NCBI GenBank assembly: GCA_963715045.1
Contig: CAVQRC010000004.1
Location: 124,001-188,000, forward strand
Direction of reading: 5' to 3'
Source of the DNA: CAVQRC01 sp963715045
GTDB taxonomy: Bacteria; Planctomycetota; Planctomycetia; Pirellulales; Lacipirellulaceae
DNA length: 64,000 nt
Under the pieces are notes generated by a model. The model was not told where the DNA came from and did not search any database. It saw only the letters and a program-made list of their open reading frames with translations. This document shows, piece after piece, positions 33,659 to 42,723 of the stretch (positions are counted from its first letter, which is position 1; each line of letters starts with the position of its first letter). The position numbers and the translations under genes are program-made.

Positions 33659-35764
33659 ATGAAAATCCAACAGCTACGCAATATTGGCATCTCTGCCCAT
33701 ATCGACTCCGGGAAGACGACACTGAGTGAGCGGATCCTGTTCTACGCGGGCCGGATCCACAAGATTGAAGATGTTCGCGGTGGCGGCAGCGGGGCCACGA
33801 TGGATCACATGGAGCTCGAAAAGGAACGCGGGATCACGATCACCAGTGCCGCGACCACCGTGGATTGGGAAGGACACACCATCAATCTGATCGACACGCC
33901 GGGGCACGTCGATTTCACCGTGGAAGTCGAGCGCAGCTTGCGCGTCCTGGATGGGGCTGTCCTCGTGTTGTGCGCCGTGGGGGGCGTTCAGGCCCAGTCG
34001 CTCACGGTGGACCGACAGATGAAACGCTATCACGTGCCTCGTCTGGCCCTGATCAACAAGATGGATCGGACCGGGGCTGATCCCCACGCGGTGTGCGCGC
34101 AAATGCGTGACAAACTCGGCACCGACGCCATCCTCATGCAGTTGCCGATCGGAACGGGGCAGTCCTTCGAGGGCGTGATCGACCTGATCACCATGAAAGC
34201 ACTCTATTTCGACGGCACGCACGGCGAAAAGATTCGAGCCGAAGAGATTCCCGCGGAATACGCGGCAGATGCCGCCTCGCATCGCCAGCACATGCTCGAA
34301 GCCCTCTCGATGTACAGCGACGAACTCATGGAGCTGCTGCTCTCCGAGGAGCCGGTCCCCGAAAAGCTCATTCACGACATTATCCGCCAGGCCACTCTCG
34401 GTGAGGGAATCACGCCGGTGTTTCTCGCCAGCGCTTATCGCAACAAGGGGGTCCAGCCACTGCTCGATGCGGTGATCCGCTATCTGCCCTCGCCCCTTGG
34501 TCACAACATCGTCGCCTTCTCGACAGATGAAGCTCGAGATCCAATCGCCCTGAAGCCTGACCCGCAGGAACCGTTCGTGGGGATGGCTTTCAAGATCGTT
34601 GACGACGAATACGGTCAGTTAACATTCACGCGAATTTATCAAGGGACCGTCCGCAAGGGAGAATTGTACTTCAACCAGCGAACGGGGCGAAAAGAGTGCT
34701 TCAGCCGCATTGTGCGGATGCATGCCGACAAACGAGAGGAAGTCGAAACGGCGTCGGCCGGTGACATTGTCGCCATCCTCGGAATCGACTGTGCGTCGGG
34801 CGATACGTATGCCGAGCGGCCAAAGTTCTGCCTGCTGGAGGACATGCACGTGGCGGAACCCGTGATCAAAATGTCGATCAATCCCCTGTCCCGCGATAAT
34901 TCAGACCGCCTTGGCAAAGCGCTCAGCCGTTTCCGAAAGGAAGATCCCACCTTCCAGGTGACCACCGACCAGGAGACGGGCGAGACGCTCATCGCCGGCA
35001 TGGGCGAACTGCATCTCGAAGTCTACATCGAGCGGATTCGTCGCGAGTACGGCGTCGAAGTGGAAGTCGGAGCACCGAAGGTCAGCTACCGCGAATCGGC
35101 GACCGCTCCCGTGACGTTCGATTTCAAGCATAAGAAACAAACTGGCGGCTCCGGTCAGTATGCACATATCGTGGGCGAGATGCGGCTGATGACCGAGGAG
35201 GAGATCGCGGAGGTCGAATCGGAATTCATGTTCGAGGAGCATATCGTTTCCGGCCGCATCCCCAAGCAGTACATTCCGGCCGTCGAACGCGGCTTTCGGG
35301 AATCACTGGCCAAGGGGCCCGTCGCCGGATTCCCGGTGGTCAATCTCCATGTCGACCTCAACGACGGCTCCTACCACGACGTCGACAGCTCGGAAATGGC
35401 TTTCAAAATCTGCGCCGAGAATTGCTTTCGCCAGACTTTCGTCCGCATGAAGCCGGTATTGCTCGAACCGATCATGAAGATGGAAATCGAATGCCCCGAG
35501 AACTTTCAAGGTGCCGTCGTGGGGAATGTCTCCAGTCGCCGCGGCGTCATCGTGTCGACCGACACGGTCCTGGACCTGAGCAGAATCGAAGCGGAGGTCC
35601 CCCTGGCGGAGACGTTCGGATATGCCACCGAGCTACGGAGCATGACGCAGGGCCAGGGTACCTTCTCGATGGAGTTTCATAGCTACAAAGAGGTTCCGTC
35701 GAGCCTTCAGGCCGAGATCGTGGCCGAGCGAAAGAACGAACTGGTACCCGCGGGCAGTCGCTGA
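33659..35764 (+). CDS. fusA: Elongation factor G, mitochondrial-EFG1-like type
   Basis: Ribosomal translocase GTPase of 701 residues. G1 is AHIDSGKTT (14-22; Ser17 where ordinary bacterial EF-G has Ala), G3 DTPGHVD, G4 NKMD. Domains II-V follow in order, with the C-terminal GNVSSRRG and QGQGTFSMEF. The Ser in G1, DHMELEKERGITI and the EVERSLRVLDGAVLVLCAVGGVQAQ segment match the subfamily shared by spirochaetes, planctomycetes and deltaproteobacteria that is related to mitochondrial EFG1. ATG 33659 is preferred over 33620. No rpsL, rpsG or tuf gene is nearby. Confidence 0.94.
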   Translation: MKIQQLRNIGISAHIDSGKTTLSERILFYAGRIHKIEDVRGGGSGATMDHMELEKERGITITSAATTVDWEGHTINLIDTPGHVDFTVEVERSLRVLDGAVLVLCAVGGVQAQSLTVDRQMKRYHVPRLALINKMDRTGADPHAVCAQMRDKLGTDAILMQLPIGTGQSFEGVIDLITMKALYFDGTHGEKIRAEEIPAEYAADAASHRQHMLEALSMYSDELMELLLSEEPVPEKLIHDIIRQATLGEGITPVFLASAYRNKGVQPLLDAVIRYLPSPLGHNIVAFSTDEARDPIALKPDPQEPFVGMAFKIVDDEYGQLTFTRIYQGTVRKGELYFNQRTGRKECFSRIVRMHADKREEVETASAGDIVAILGIDCASGDTYAERPKFCLLEDMHVAEPVIKMSINPLSRDNSDRLGKALSRFRKEDPTFQVTTDQETGETLIAGMGELHLEVYIERIRREYGVEVEVGAPKVSYRESATAPVTFDFKHKKQTGGSGQYAHIVGEMRLMTEEEIAEVESEFMFEEHIVSGRIPKQYIPAVERGFRESLAKGPVAGFPVVNLHVDLNDGSYHDVDSSEMAFKICAENCFRQTFVRMKPVLLEPIMKMEIECPENFQGAVVGNVSSRRGVIVSTDTVLDLSRIEAEVPLAETFGYATELRSMTQGQGTFSMEFHSYKEVPSSLQAEIVAERKNELVPAGSR

Positions 35765-35833
35765 CCGGTCGCGCCGTTTCGTGGGACGCCCGTTTCGTGC
35801 GACCCTGTGCGATCGGATTGACGTCGGCAGCCT

Positions 35834-36451
35834 TCAAAACGGCACGCCGAGAGCTTTGCAGAGAAAACGCATCCAGGGTCGCGCGGCCCGAAACGCCTGC
35901 AGTGATTCGCCGACGAATTGTGCCGACGTGACTTGCTCGTCGCGAAGCGGGCAGACGCCGATGAAATCCTTTCGCTTCAGATCGGCCAGACACGGGTGAT
36001 CGGGGTCGAATCCGCGCGGAGGCCGTTTCAGCGAATCGCCGGCAAGTTCGAACTTCGCGCGGAAGCCCCGGCCACTGCTGACCCGCTTCCAGCCGCTTGG
36101 ATCCTCCTCGATGGCCGTGCGAATCTTCGCCAGCGACTTCGCAGCCGGACGCCAGGTCCCCACGCCAAGAAAACTCGCCCCAGGTTCGATGTGCACGTAG
36201 CACCCCGGGGCATGAGCGTCTTTGCCGCTGACGTGACGAAAGTGGATGCCGACGTTCGTCTTGTACGGAGTCTTCTCTTTCGAAAACCGCACGTCGCGAT
36301 AGATCCGCATCAGTGACCCACCAGACTTCTTCGCGACCGCCGTCAGACACGGTGAGATGCCTTCCAGAGGCTTGCCCATCGCTTCGATATACGCCAGAGC
36401 TGGTGCCAGAAACGCCGACTCGTAGGCGTCTTTGTGCGCCAGAAACCACAC
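35834..36451 (-). CDS. DUF2461 family protein, 5' end probably displaced
   Basis: 205 residues from GTG 36451, but this start lies inside the domain. Upstream in the same frame, back to a stop at 36536-36538, the sequence still reads like the family (FPAETLKFLRALKRNNNR) yet has no ATG, GTG or TTG start; an ATG at 36529-36531 is one frame off. A single-base change near 36500-36525 is the likely cause. The core MWFLAHKDAYE, LMRIYRDVRFSKEKTPYKTNVG, GCYVHIEPG and FLGVGTWRP are characteristic. Function is unknown for the family. It is convergent with EF-G. Whether the gene is truly broken depends on the reads. Confidence 0.82.
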   Translation of the reverse strand: MWFLAHKDAYESAFLAPALAYIEAMGKPLEGISPCLTAVAKKSGGSLMRIYRDVRFSKEKTPYKTNVGIHFRHVSGKDAHAPGCYVHIEPGASFLGVGTWRPAAKSLAKIRTAIEEDPSGWKRVSSGRGFRAKFELAGDSLKRPPRGFDPDHPCLADLKRKDFIGVCPLRDEQVTSAQFVGESLQAFRAARPWMRFLCKALGVPF

Positions 36452-36686
36452 TCGATTGTTGTTGCGTTTCAGGGCCCGCAGGAACTTCAGTGTTTCCGCA
36501 GGAAAACCGCCCGTCGCAACCGACGTGCCATCGATTCAACTCCAAACGGAAGAATTGGCAAGTGCCCTTCCAGACCGCCAGAAATGTTAGTGAATTTCCC
36601 CAGGCACCACATATAGATCTGGCGCGACAAATTATGGGACGATAACAACCCACCAACCAACAAACCCACCAACCCACCCACCTCCC

Positions 36687-38759
36687 ATGCCCAACCGCCT
36701 GGCCCACGAATCGAGTCCGTACCTCCTGCAGCACCAGGACAATCCCGTGAACTGGTATCCATGGGGACCAGAAGCACTTGAGAGATCTCGCGCGAGGACC
36801 TTCCGATCTTCCTGTCGATCGGATATTCGGCGTGCCATTGGTGCCACGTGATGGAGCATGAGAGCTTCGAGAACGAGCAGATCGCCGCGATCATCAACGC
36901 ACATTTTGTACCGATCAAAGTCGATCGCGAGGAACGCCCCGATCTCGATCAGATTTACATGACGGCTGTTCAGCTGATGACCGGGCACGGCGGATGGCCG
37001 ATGTCGGTCTTCTTGACACCCGATTTGAAACCGTTCTACGGCGGCACCTATTGGCCGCCGCATGCATCGCGGGGAATGCCCGGTTTCGATCAGGTTCTGA
37101 TGGCCGTTGATGACGCCTGGAAGAATCGTCGCGAGCAGGCCCTCGAGAGTGCCGAGCGCCTCACCGAACAGATCCGAGGCGTCGTCGGCAGCGGCGGATG
37201 CGGAGGATGCGGCAGGGCTCGACGAACTACCGATCACGGCCGCGGTCACCGCCCATCGTCGGGCGTTCGACGCGACGTATGGTGGCTTCGGCGGCGCGCC
37301 GAAATTTCCCCAGGCGACCATGCTCAGGTTGCTGCTGCGGCAATGGCGACGCACGGCAGACGAATCGCTGCAGCCACTGGTCATGACGACGCTGGATCGA
37401 ATGGCCGAGGGCGGCATTTTCGACCACCTGGGCGGCGGCTTCGCGCGATATTCGGTCGATGCCCGCTGGCTCGTTCCCCACTTCGAAAAGATGCTGTACG
37501 ACAACGCACAGCTCGCCGTGGCGTACCTCGAGGCCTACCAGTTCACCGGCGAGCAACGGTACGCCCGGGTCGTCCGGGAAACGCTCGACTACGTGCTTCG
37601 CGACATGACCGATCCGGGCGGAGCGTTTTACAGTGCCGAAGACGCCGACAGCGAGGGTGTCGAAGGCAAGTTTTACACCTGGGATCGAGCGGAAATCCAG
37701 GACCTGCTCGGAGATCCCCAGGCCGAGACGTTCTGCAAGGCTTACGATGTCTCCGCGGAAGGGAATTTCGAAGGTACGAACATTCTCAACCTGGCTCATT
37801 CGCTGGCCCAGACGGCGCGGATTCTGGAGCGACCCCTGAACGAGCTCGAGGCCGAACTCGGGGAGAGTCGCGCGATTCTTCTCGCCGCACGTGAACAGCG
37901 GGTCCGGCCGGGTCGGGACGACAAAGTACTGGTTTCCTGGAATGGCTTGATGATCGACGCCCTGGCGAAGGCGGGCGGAACGCTCGGCAACGCAGGGTAT
38001 GTCGCAGCCGCTCGAAAGGCGGCCGACTTCATCCTTGCGGAACTTCGCCAACCCGACGGCCGATTGTGGCATACGTGGCGGGACGGCAAAGCCAAGCTCA
38101 ACGCGTATCTGGACGATTACGCCTGCCTGATCAACGCCCTCGTGTCTGTTTACGAGGCCACCTGGGATACCGCTTACATCACCGCGTCGACCCAGCTGTC
38201 CGATGACGTGCTCCGCCGCTTCGGCGACTCCGAGCAGGGAGGCTTCTACTTTACGCCCAGCGATCACGAAGATCTGCTTGCCCGAAACAAAGACTTTACC
38301 GACGCCAGTGTTCCCAGCGGGAACGGCATGATGGCCCTGGCCTTGCTGAGGCTCGCAGCACTCACCGCTCGCAGCGATTACCTCGATGCCGCGGAGCAGA
38401 CGCTCGTGGCCGGCCTGCCCACGATGCACAACCATCCCTCGGCGGCTGGGCAACTGCTGCTCGCGCTCGACCTTCACTTGGGACCTGCCTACGAACTCGT
38501 GATTGCCGCAGCCGGCAGCGAGCACACTCGAGAAGTTGAAGCCGCGGTTCGCCGCCCGTTCCTGCCTGCCGCTGTGCTGGCTGCTACCGGAGGTGGCGAC
38601 CGAAGCGACGAAGCTCCAATCGCTCCGTTGTTGCAGGGTAAGTCGCCAGGCCAAGTGCCACGGCTCTATATTTGCTCCCAGTTTCGCTGCGCCGCGCCCA
38701 CCGAAGGGATTCCCGAGATTCTGGCCGCAGTCGACTCACTCGCCTGGTCCCGCGCGTAG
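36687..38759 (+). pseudogene. YyaL/SSP411-family thioredoxin-domain protein, two frame changes
   Basis: The family is a thioredoxin-like domain followed by a six-hairpin glycosidase-like domain of unknown substrate. Reading starts at ATG 36687 (MPNRLAHESSPYLLQHQ), but near 36786-36797 the frame must change to continue with IGYSACHWCHVMEHESF (Cys-x-x-Cys site) up to about 37175, then change back near 37175-37210 for the rest (LDELPITAAVTAHRRAF... to 38759). The two shifts compensate. All three pieces are close to family consensus, so the gene was intact recently or is misread here. The longest intact stretch is about 37211-38759. Labelled broken as given. Confidence 0.85.
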
Positions 38760-38830
38760 CACCTGTCCCAGGCCCTCGCTGATTGCCTCCCTCGGCCGAG
38801 AAATCTCCCCACCGTAGAGAGATCGCAAGT

Positions 38831-40000
38831 ATGTCTTCCGTCTGCCACGTTCTGCCGTACCTTTCGACGGAGCAGGGAGGGCCCGTGGTTGCTGCGGCAG
38901 CCATGGCGAAGGGACTCGTGCAAGTCGGCTGGCAAGTGCGTGTCGCGGGAGTGCTGTGCGGTGAGGAAACCGTCTCGGAAGCCTTCGACGGAGTCCCTGT
39001 CGAACCGTTCCGGTCCACGTTGCCCGGAAGAATTCGCTTCTCGCGAGCGCTTGAGAAGAACCTCAATTCGTCTGCTGAGGATCTGTTTCACTCCCATGGC
39101 ATCTGGACGGGAGTCCATAGGACGATTGCGGCAGCGGCGCGGCGACGCAACGTCCCCCATGTCATCGGGCCCTGCGGGATGCTGATGCCTCTGGCGATGC
39201 GGCGCTCGCGGTGGAAAAAACAACTGGTGTGGCGGGCCTTTCAGCACCTTGCTCTCCGCGAAGCAGCCTGCCTGATTGCGAACTCGGAAAAGGAACGCAT
39301 CGACATCGAACGGCTCGGGCTCGACAGGCCGGTGGCTCTGGTGCCGAATCCGATCGACGTGCCCCCGGAAGCGACGCTGCAATCCCTCGGTCGGGCTGAG
39401 GAGGCGTGGCCAGAGCTCCAGGGCAAACGGATCGTGCTGTTTCTCGGGCGAGTGCATCCGGTGAAAGGCCCGAAGCGTTTGGTCGAGGCCTGGGCCATGG
39501 TCGAGCAGCGACTGCGGGAGTCCTGGCACCTTGTCATCGCGGGCCCCGACGAAGGCGGGTACCGGACCGAGGTCGAGGCACGAATTGATGCCCTCGGTTG
39601 CCGGCAGAGCGTTTCGTTTCTCGGCTCGCTGGACCAGCAACTCAAATGGCGGGCACTTCTGGCTGCCGAACTGTTTGTCCTGCCGAGCGACTTCGAGAAT
39701 TTCGGGATGGCCGCGGCCGAAGCGATGTGGGTCCGCACGCCGGTCGTCGCCACCCGGGGCACGCCCTGGCAAACCATTGAAGATCGAAACGCTGGATGGT
39801 GGGTCGAGCCGACCGCCGCGGCCGTCGCGGCGGCGATCACCCGGGGAATTGAGCTCGATGACCACACGCGTGCCCGCATGGGAGAGAACGCCCGCGAAAT
39901 CGCCGCGGATATGACAGTCGCCTCCGTAGGACGAACGCTCGATGAAATCTATCGCTGGCTGCTCGGCGAAAGCGAATGCCCGGCTTCGGTTCGCGGCTGA
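38831..40000 (+). CDS. Family 4 glycosyltransferase
   Basis: 389 residues from ATG 38831. Retaining GT-B transferase: the N-terminal HVLPYLSTEQGGPVVAA is typical of GT4 acceptor domains; the donor domain has LFLGRVHPVKGPKRLVEAW and the Glu-x7-Glu region around SDFENFGMAAAEAMWVRTPVVATRGTPW. No membrane helices. It follows the YyaL gene by 71 bp and precedes a minus-strand gene. Likely extends a lipid-linked glycan or polysaccharide; no polymerase or flippase is adjacent, so the product cannot be named. Confidence 0.88.
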   Translation: MSSVCHVLPYLSTEQGGPVVAAAAMAKGLVQVGWQVRVAGVLCGEETVSEAFDGVPVEPFRSTLPGRIRFSRALEKNLNSSAEDLFHSHGIWTGVHRTIAAAARRRNVPHVIGPCGMLMPLAMRRSRWKKQLVWRAFQHLALREAACLIANSEKERIDIERLGLDRPVALVPNPIDVPPEATLQSLGRAEEAWPELQGKRIVLFLGRVHPVKGPKRLVEAWAMVEQRLRESWHLVIAGPDEGGYRTEVEARIDALGCRQSVSFLGSLDQQLKWRALLAAELFVLPSDFENFGMAAAEAMWVRTPVVATRGTPWQTIEDRNAGWWVEPTAAAVAAAITRGIELDDHTRARMGENAREIAADMTVASVGRTLDEIYRWLLGESECPASVRG

Positions 40001-40131
40001 ATTCGGGGCTCGCGATTCCGACGATTGCCGGTTTCCCAGGCCGTTGCATGTGCCAACGCTTATCACCCCCACCAATGCGACAGCCATCATGCCCGGGCCA
40101 CCGGGATTCCAATCGCACGTTCCGGAACCGT

Positions 40132-40524
40132 TCAGGAATCCTGCTTGGGCGTGTTTTTCAACAGTCGATCAAGGCGGTCCGCAATTTCCTCGGATTGCCG
40201 CAGGAGATGCTCGATTGCGATGATCTTGTTATCGAGTCGGGCCGCGCAGTCACGATAAAGCGTGAACAGTTCGATTTCGCGGCGATCGATCGCCGCGCTC
40301 GCATCGATCTGCTCGACGTCGATCTGTAAGTGCTCGCGGAGACTCTTGAGCACATCCGGATTCTTCCGCCGCGATCGTCGCCCGAAGCGACGATAGGACC
40401 GGCGGAGCAGCACCGCCGTCAGGATGATCACGCCGGCCAAGAGATACAATCCCGCACGACTTCCGGACGTCTCGGCCACGACGGCCGGGTAAGCCTTGTT
40501 AAGACTCGAGATGACGCAGGGCAT
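40132..40524 (-). CDS. Single-pass membrane protein with coiled-coil tail
   Basis: 130 residues. One membrane helix at about 26-40 (LYLLAGVIILTAVLL) is followed by a basic stretch RRSYRRFGRRSRRKN, so by the positive-inside rule the C-terminal part is cytoplasmic. That part is a helical heptad-rich segment (about 60-125) suited to oligomerisation. I do not recognise a family. It is the gene downstream of larC on the same strand, separated from it by palindromic element II copy 2; the stop is about 130 bp past the convergent GT4 gene. Confidence 0.6.
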   Translation of the reverse strand: MPCVISSLNKAYPAVVAETSGSRAGLYLLAGVIILTAVLLRRSYRRFGRRSRRKNPDVLKSLREHLQIDVEQIDASAAIDRREIELFTLYRDCAARLDNKIIAIEHLLRQSEEIADRLDRLLKNTPKQDS

Positions 40525-40557
40525 GACGGTTCCATCCCTGGAGAGAAGTCGTTTAAC

Positions 40558-40640
40558 TCAAAACCTATCCCAAAACCCAAAGTGAACGCGTCTCATGGCC
40601 GGGGAATTTGGTTGCTGAAACTAATTCTGGGATCGGCTCA
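40558..40640. repeat. Dispersed palindrome of about 83 bp (element II, copy 2)
   Basis: AACCTATCCCA (40562-40572) pairs imperfectly with TGGGATCGGCT (40628-40638). It shares GTGAACGCGTC and CCGGGGAATT with copy 1 at 31724-31804. Here it lies between two minus-strand genes in tandem, directly after the TGA (40638-40640) of the larC 3' part, so it is not restricted to convergent pairs. Confidence 0.75.
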
Positions 40641-41132
40641 TAAATTTTGCCGCGACAGATAGGCGGCCGTGGTCACGGCCTGGACATCGGCGAGGGGCAC
40701 GCCGTGGGCGTCCGCCACGTTGCGACAGGCTTCGTACTCAGGGGAAAACCGCGGCGAACCGTCGGGCAGGATCCTCTCGATCCCAGCGATTTCCCCCCAG
40801 GGAGTCATGACTTGCAGCGTTCGACGGGGCAATACGTACCGCGTGGAGAGTGTTTCGCGTATGCCGAGCGTCGTGGTCTGCTGAAAGAGGATCTCCTGCA
40901 TCTTTGTGGTGTCGCTCGGACGACATTGAATCGCGAGCAGCACGCCGGGTCGCGACTTCTTCATCTGGATCGGCAGCACGGAGACATCGAGCACTCCGGC
41001 GGACCACAACTGTTCGACACAATGCCCGATCGCTTCGGGACTGCAGTCATCAATGTTTGTTTCGAGCAGGCATACCGACTCGAGCATCGCGCTTCGTCCC
41101 GATCTTGCCAGCGGAGCGTTCCCCGGTCGCAT
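40638..41132 (-). CDS. larC: LarC C-terminal part (LarC2-like), nickel-pincer cofactor synthesis
   Basis: 164 residues, matching the C-terminal half of LarC, the CTP-dependent cyclometallase that inserts nickel into the pincer nucleotide cofactor of lactate racemase. Family marks: VCLLETNIDDCSPEAIGHC, VLPIQMKKSRPGVLLAI and TLGIRETLSTRYVLPR. It is in the same frame as the N-terminal part, separated by two stops (TGA at 41142-41144, then TAG), and could restart at ATG 41132. No larA, larB or larE is adjacent. Whether one protein or two are made depends on the frame changes described in the findings. Confidence 0.85.
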   Translation of the reverse strand: MRPGNAPLARSGRSAMLESVCLLETNIDDCSPEAIGHCVEQLWSAGVLDVSVLPIQMKKSRPGVLLAIQCRPSDTTKMQEILFQQTTTLGIRETLSTRYVLPRRTLQVMTPWGEIAGIERILPDGSPRFSPEYEACRNVADAHGVPLADVQAVTTAAYLSRQNL

Positions 41133-41141
41133 CGCCTATGA

Positions 41142-41840
41142 TCAGCCGCAAGATGTTCGGCTGGGGAAAATCACACTGCCCCGCTCCATAACCGATCGTG
41201 ATTCAGGGGTCATGGCCGGAAGCGGACCGAAGCCATCGGCCAGCGTCGCCGCGATCGCCGCGCCGGTCGGCGTCGTCAACTCGCCCTCTACGTCCGAGCC
41301 AGCCAGCGGACACCCCTGGAGGATCTCTGCCGTCGCCGGGGCCGGCACCGATACCCGCCCGTGCGCGATCTCGATGAACCCGCTGCCGGTCGGGATCGGC
41401 GAACAGATCACCCGATCGACGGCCAGCATGTCCCAGCCGATTGCCGCCCCCACAATATCGGCAATCGAATCGACGGCTCCCACTTCATGGAAATGAACTT
41501 TCTCGACTGTCGTGCCGTGAACCTTCGCTTCGGCAACGGCAATCCGCTCAAATATCCGCAGTGCCAACGCTTGCTGCGGTGGGCTCAGGCGGCTCTGCTC
41601 GATCATGTCCCGGATATGGTGCAAATGGCGATGCGCGTGCTCCGGCTCGTGCTCGACAACGATCTGGCACGCCCGGAAGCCACGCTTCTTGACCTCGCTC
41701 GCTACCAGGCGGCAATCCGGTAGACCGAGCGAGTCGATTCCGGCCTGCAACGCTTCGAGCGGGACCCCGGCGTCGACGAGGGCGGCAAGCGTCATGTCGC
41801 CGCTGATTCCGCTGGCACAGTCAAGGTAGGCGATTCGCAT
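41142..41840 (-). CDS. larC: LarC N-terminal part (LarC1-like)
   Basis: 232 residues from ATG 41840. Typical start MRIAYLDCASGISGDM, then HRHLHHIRDMIE, VEKVHFHEVGAVDSIADIVG, and LTTPTGAAIAATLADGFG. After MTPESR this frame leaves the family and stops at 41142, but the other frame continues with IGYGAGQCDFPQPNILRLI, exactly what LarC should read next. A frame change near 41196-41202 is thus required, with a second before the C-terminal part. In lactobacilli LarC1 and LarC2 are known to be joined by programmed frameshifting, so recoding deserves a test against sequence error. Confidence 0.85.
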   Translation of the reverse strand: MRIAYLDCASGISGDMTLAALVDAGVPLEALQAGIDSLGLPDCRLVASEVKKRGFRACQIVVEHEPEHAHRHLHHIRDMIEQSRLSPPQQALALRIFERIAVAEAKVHGTTVEKVHFHEVGAVDSIADIVGAAIGWDMLAVDRVICSPIPTGSGFIEIAHGRVSVPAPATAEILQGCPLAGSDVEGELTTPTGAAIAATLADGFGPLPAMTPESRSVMERGSVIFPSRTSCG

Positions 41841-42064
41841 GGGTGGGGGCGTTCGAGTCTGGGAACCGGGCGGGCCAATCGCTGAGACTCTCCAGAGCCC
41901 GCTGTCATGGTCAGACCGCGTCAAGTGTGGGAATCACATTGTATCGCCCAACAGGTGCTGTCACGTAGACCGGTTGGTGTCGATTTCGCTTGACGCATCT
42001 CCGACTGCGGGATACTCTCCCCCCGCGATCGCAGGTCTGTTCGCCTGGTCCCGTCTGTAACACC

Positions 42065-42715
42065 ATGTCGCGCTCAAAGGATACCGACGCTACTTCGCCG
42101 CGTGGGTCGTCGGCAGCCAGGCTCCCGCCGCGGCTGAAAGTCCTCTACATCACGACGCTCAGTCGCACCGGCGGCTGGCTGGCCGAGGCGCTGGCCGCCG
42201 ACAACGCCACCGAGATCACCCTCGACGAAGCGATCGGCGTTACGGCCGGGCTCGCTCGCTTGCGCGACGAAGTCTTTGATGCGATTCTCGCCACTCACGA
42301 ACCGGACGTCCTCGATGCCACGGAATTGATCGAGGGCCTCCGCGGCGGCGGCGCCGAGGAACCGGTGATCGTGCTCGGCAGTGAGCCCCCGGAACGGTGG
42401 GCTCCGATCTGCTACGAGGTCGGGGCCGACGCGTACCTGTGTACGTCCCAGACAACGGCCCGTTGCCTGCTCTGGACCGTCACGCGCGCCATCGAACGGC
42501 ACGCCCTCGCTCGCGAAAACCGGCTGTTGCGGCAGGCGGAGCGGCAACGGCTGGAACAAGAGCATGTCGAAGCCGAGCGACTGATCGATCAGCAGCGGGC
42601 CCTGATCACGGAGCTCGAGGTCCTCCAGGGCGTGGGCGAAGCGGCCGCTCGTTCTTCCGCGGCGACGCCGGGATGCCGCTCAATTCGCTGGCCAGATGCC
42701 CGTCCTCTCGATTGA
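42065..42715 (+). CDS. Pseudo-receiver (response-regulator-like) protein
   Basis: 216 residues from ATG 42065. After a polar N terminus, residues about 25-145 follow a receiver-domain pattern (LKVLYITTLSRTGGWLAEAL ... EVFDAILATHEPDV ... EEPVIVLGSE ... GADAYLCTS), but the phosphoacceptor Asp at the end of strand 3 is absent (ILATHEPD) and the conserved Thr/Ser and Lys positions are changed. It is followed by a coiled coil (about 150-200). It therefore probably binds a partner without being phosphorylated. The C terminus may be altered by a frame change, since the next gene begins eight bases later. Confidence 0.65.
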   Translation: MSRSKDTDATSPRGSSAARLPPRLKVLYITTLSRTGGWLAEALAADNATEITLDEAIGVTAGLARLRDEVFDAILATHEPDVLDATELIEGLRGGGAEEPVIVLGSEPPERWAPICYEVGADAYLCTSQTTARCLLWTVTRAIERHALARENRLLRQAERQRLEQEHVEAERLIDQQRALITELEVLQGVGEAAARSSAATPGCRSIRWPDARPLD

Positions 42716-42723
42716 ATCGATCG

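Noticed and set aside
35547..36734. 395-codon minus-strand frame spanning the EF-G end and the DUF2461 gene
   Set aside because: Arg/Ser-rich out-of-frame reading; DUF2461 is coded in a different frame of the same strand.
38666..40090. 474-codon minus-strand frame over the GT4 gene
   Set aside because: Opposite-strand shadow in GC-rich sequence; the plus-strand glycosyltransferase has all the motifs.
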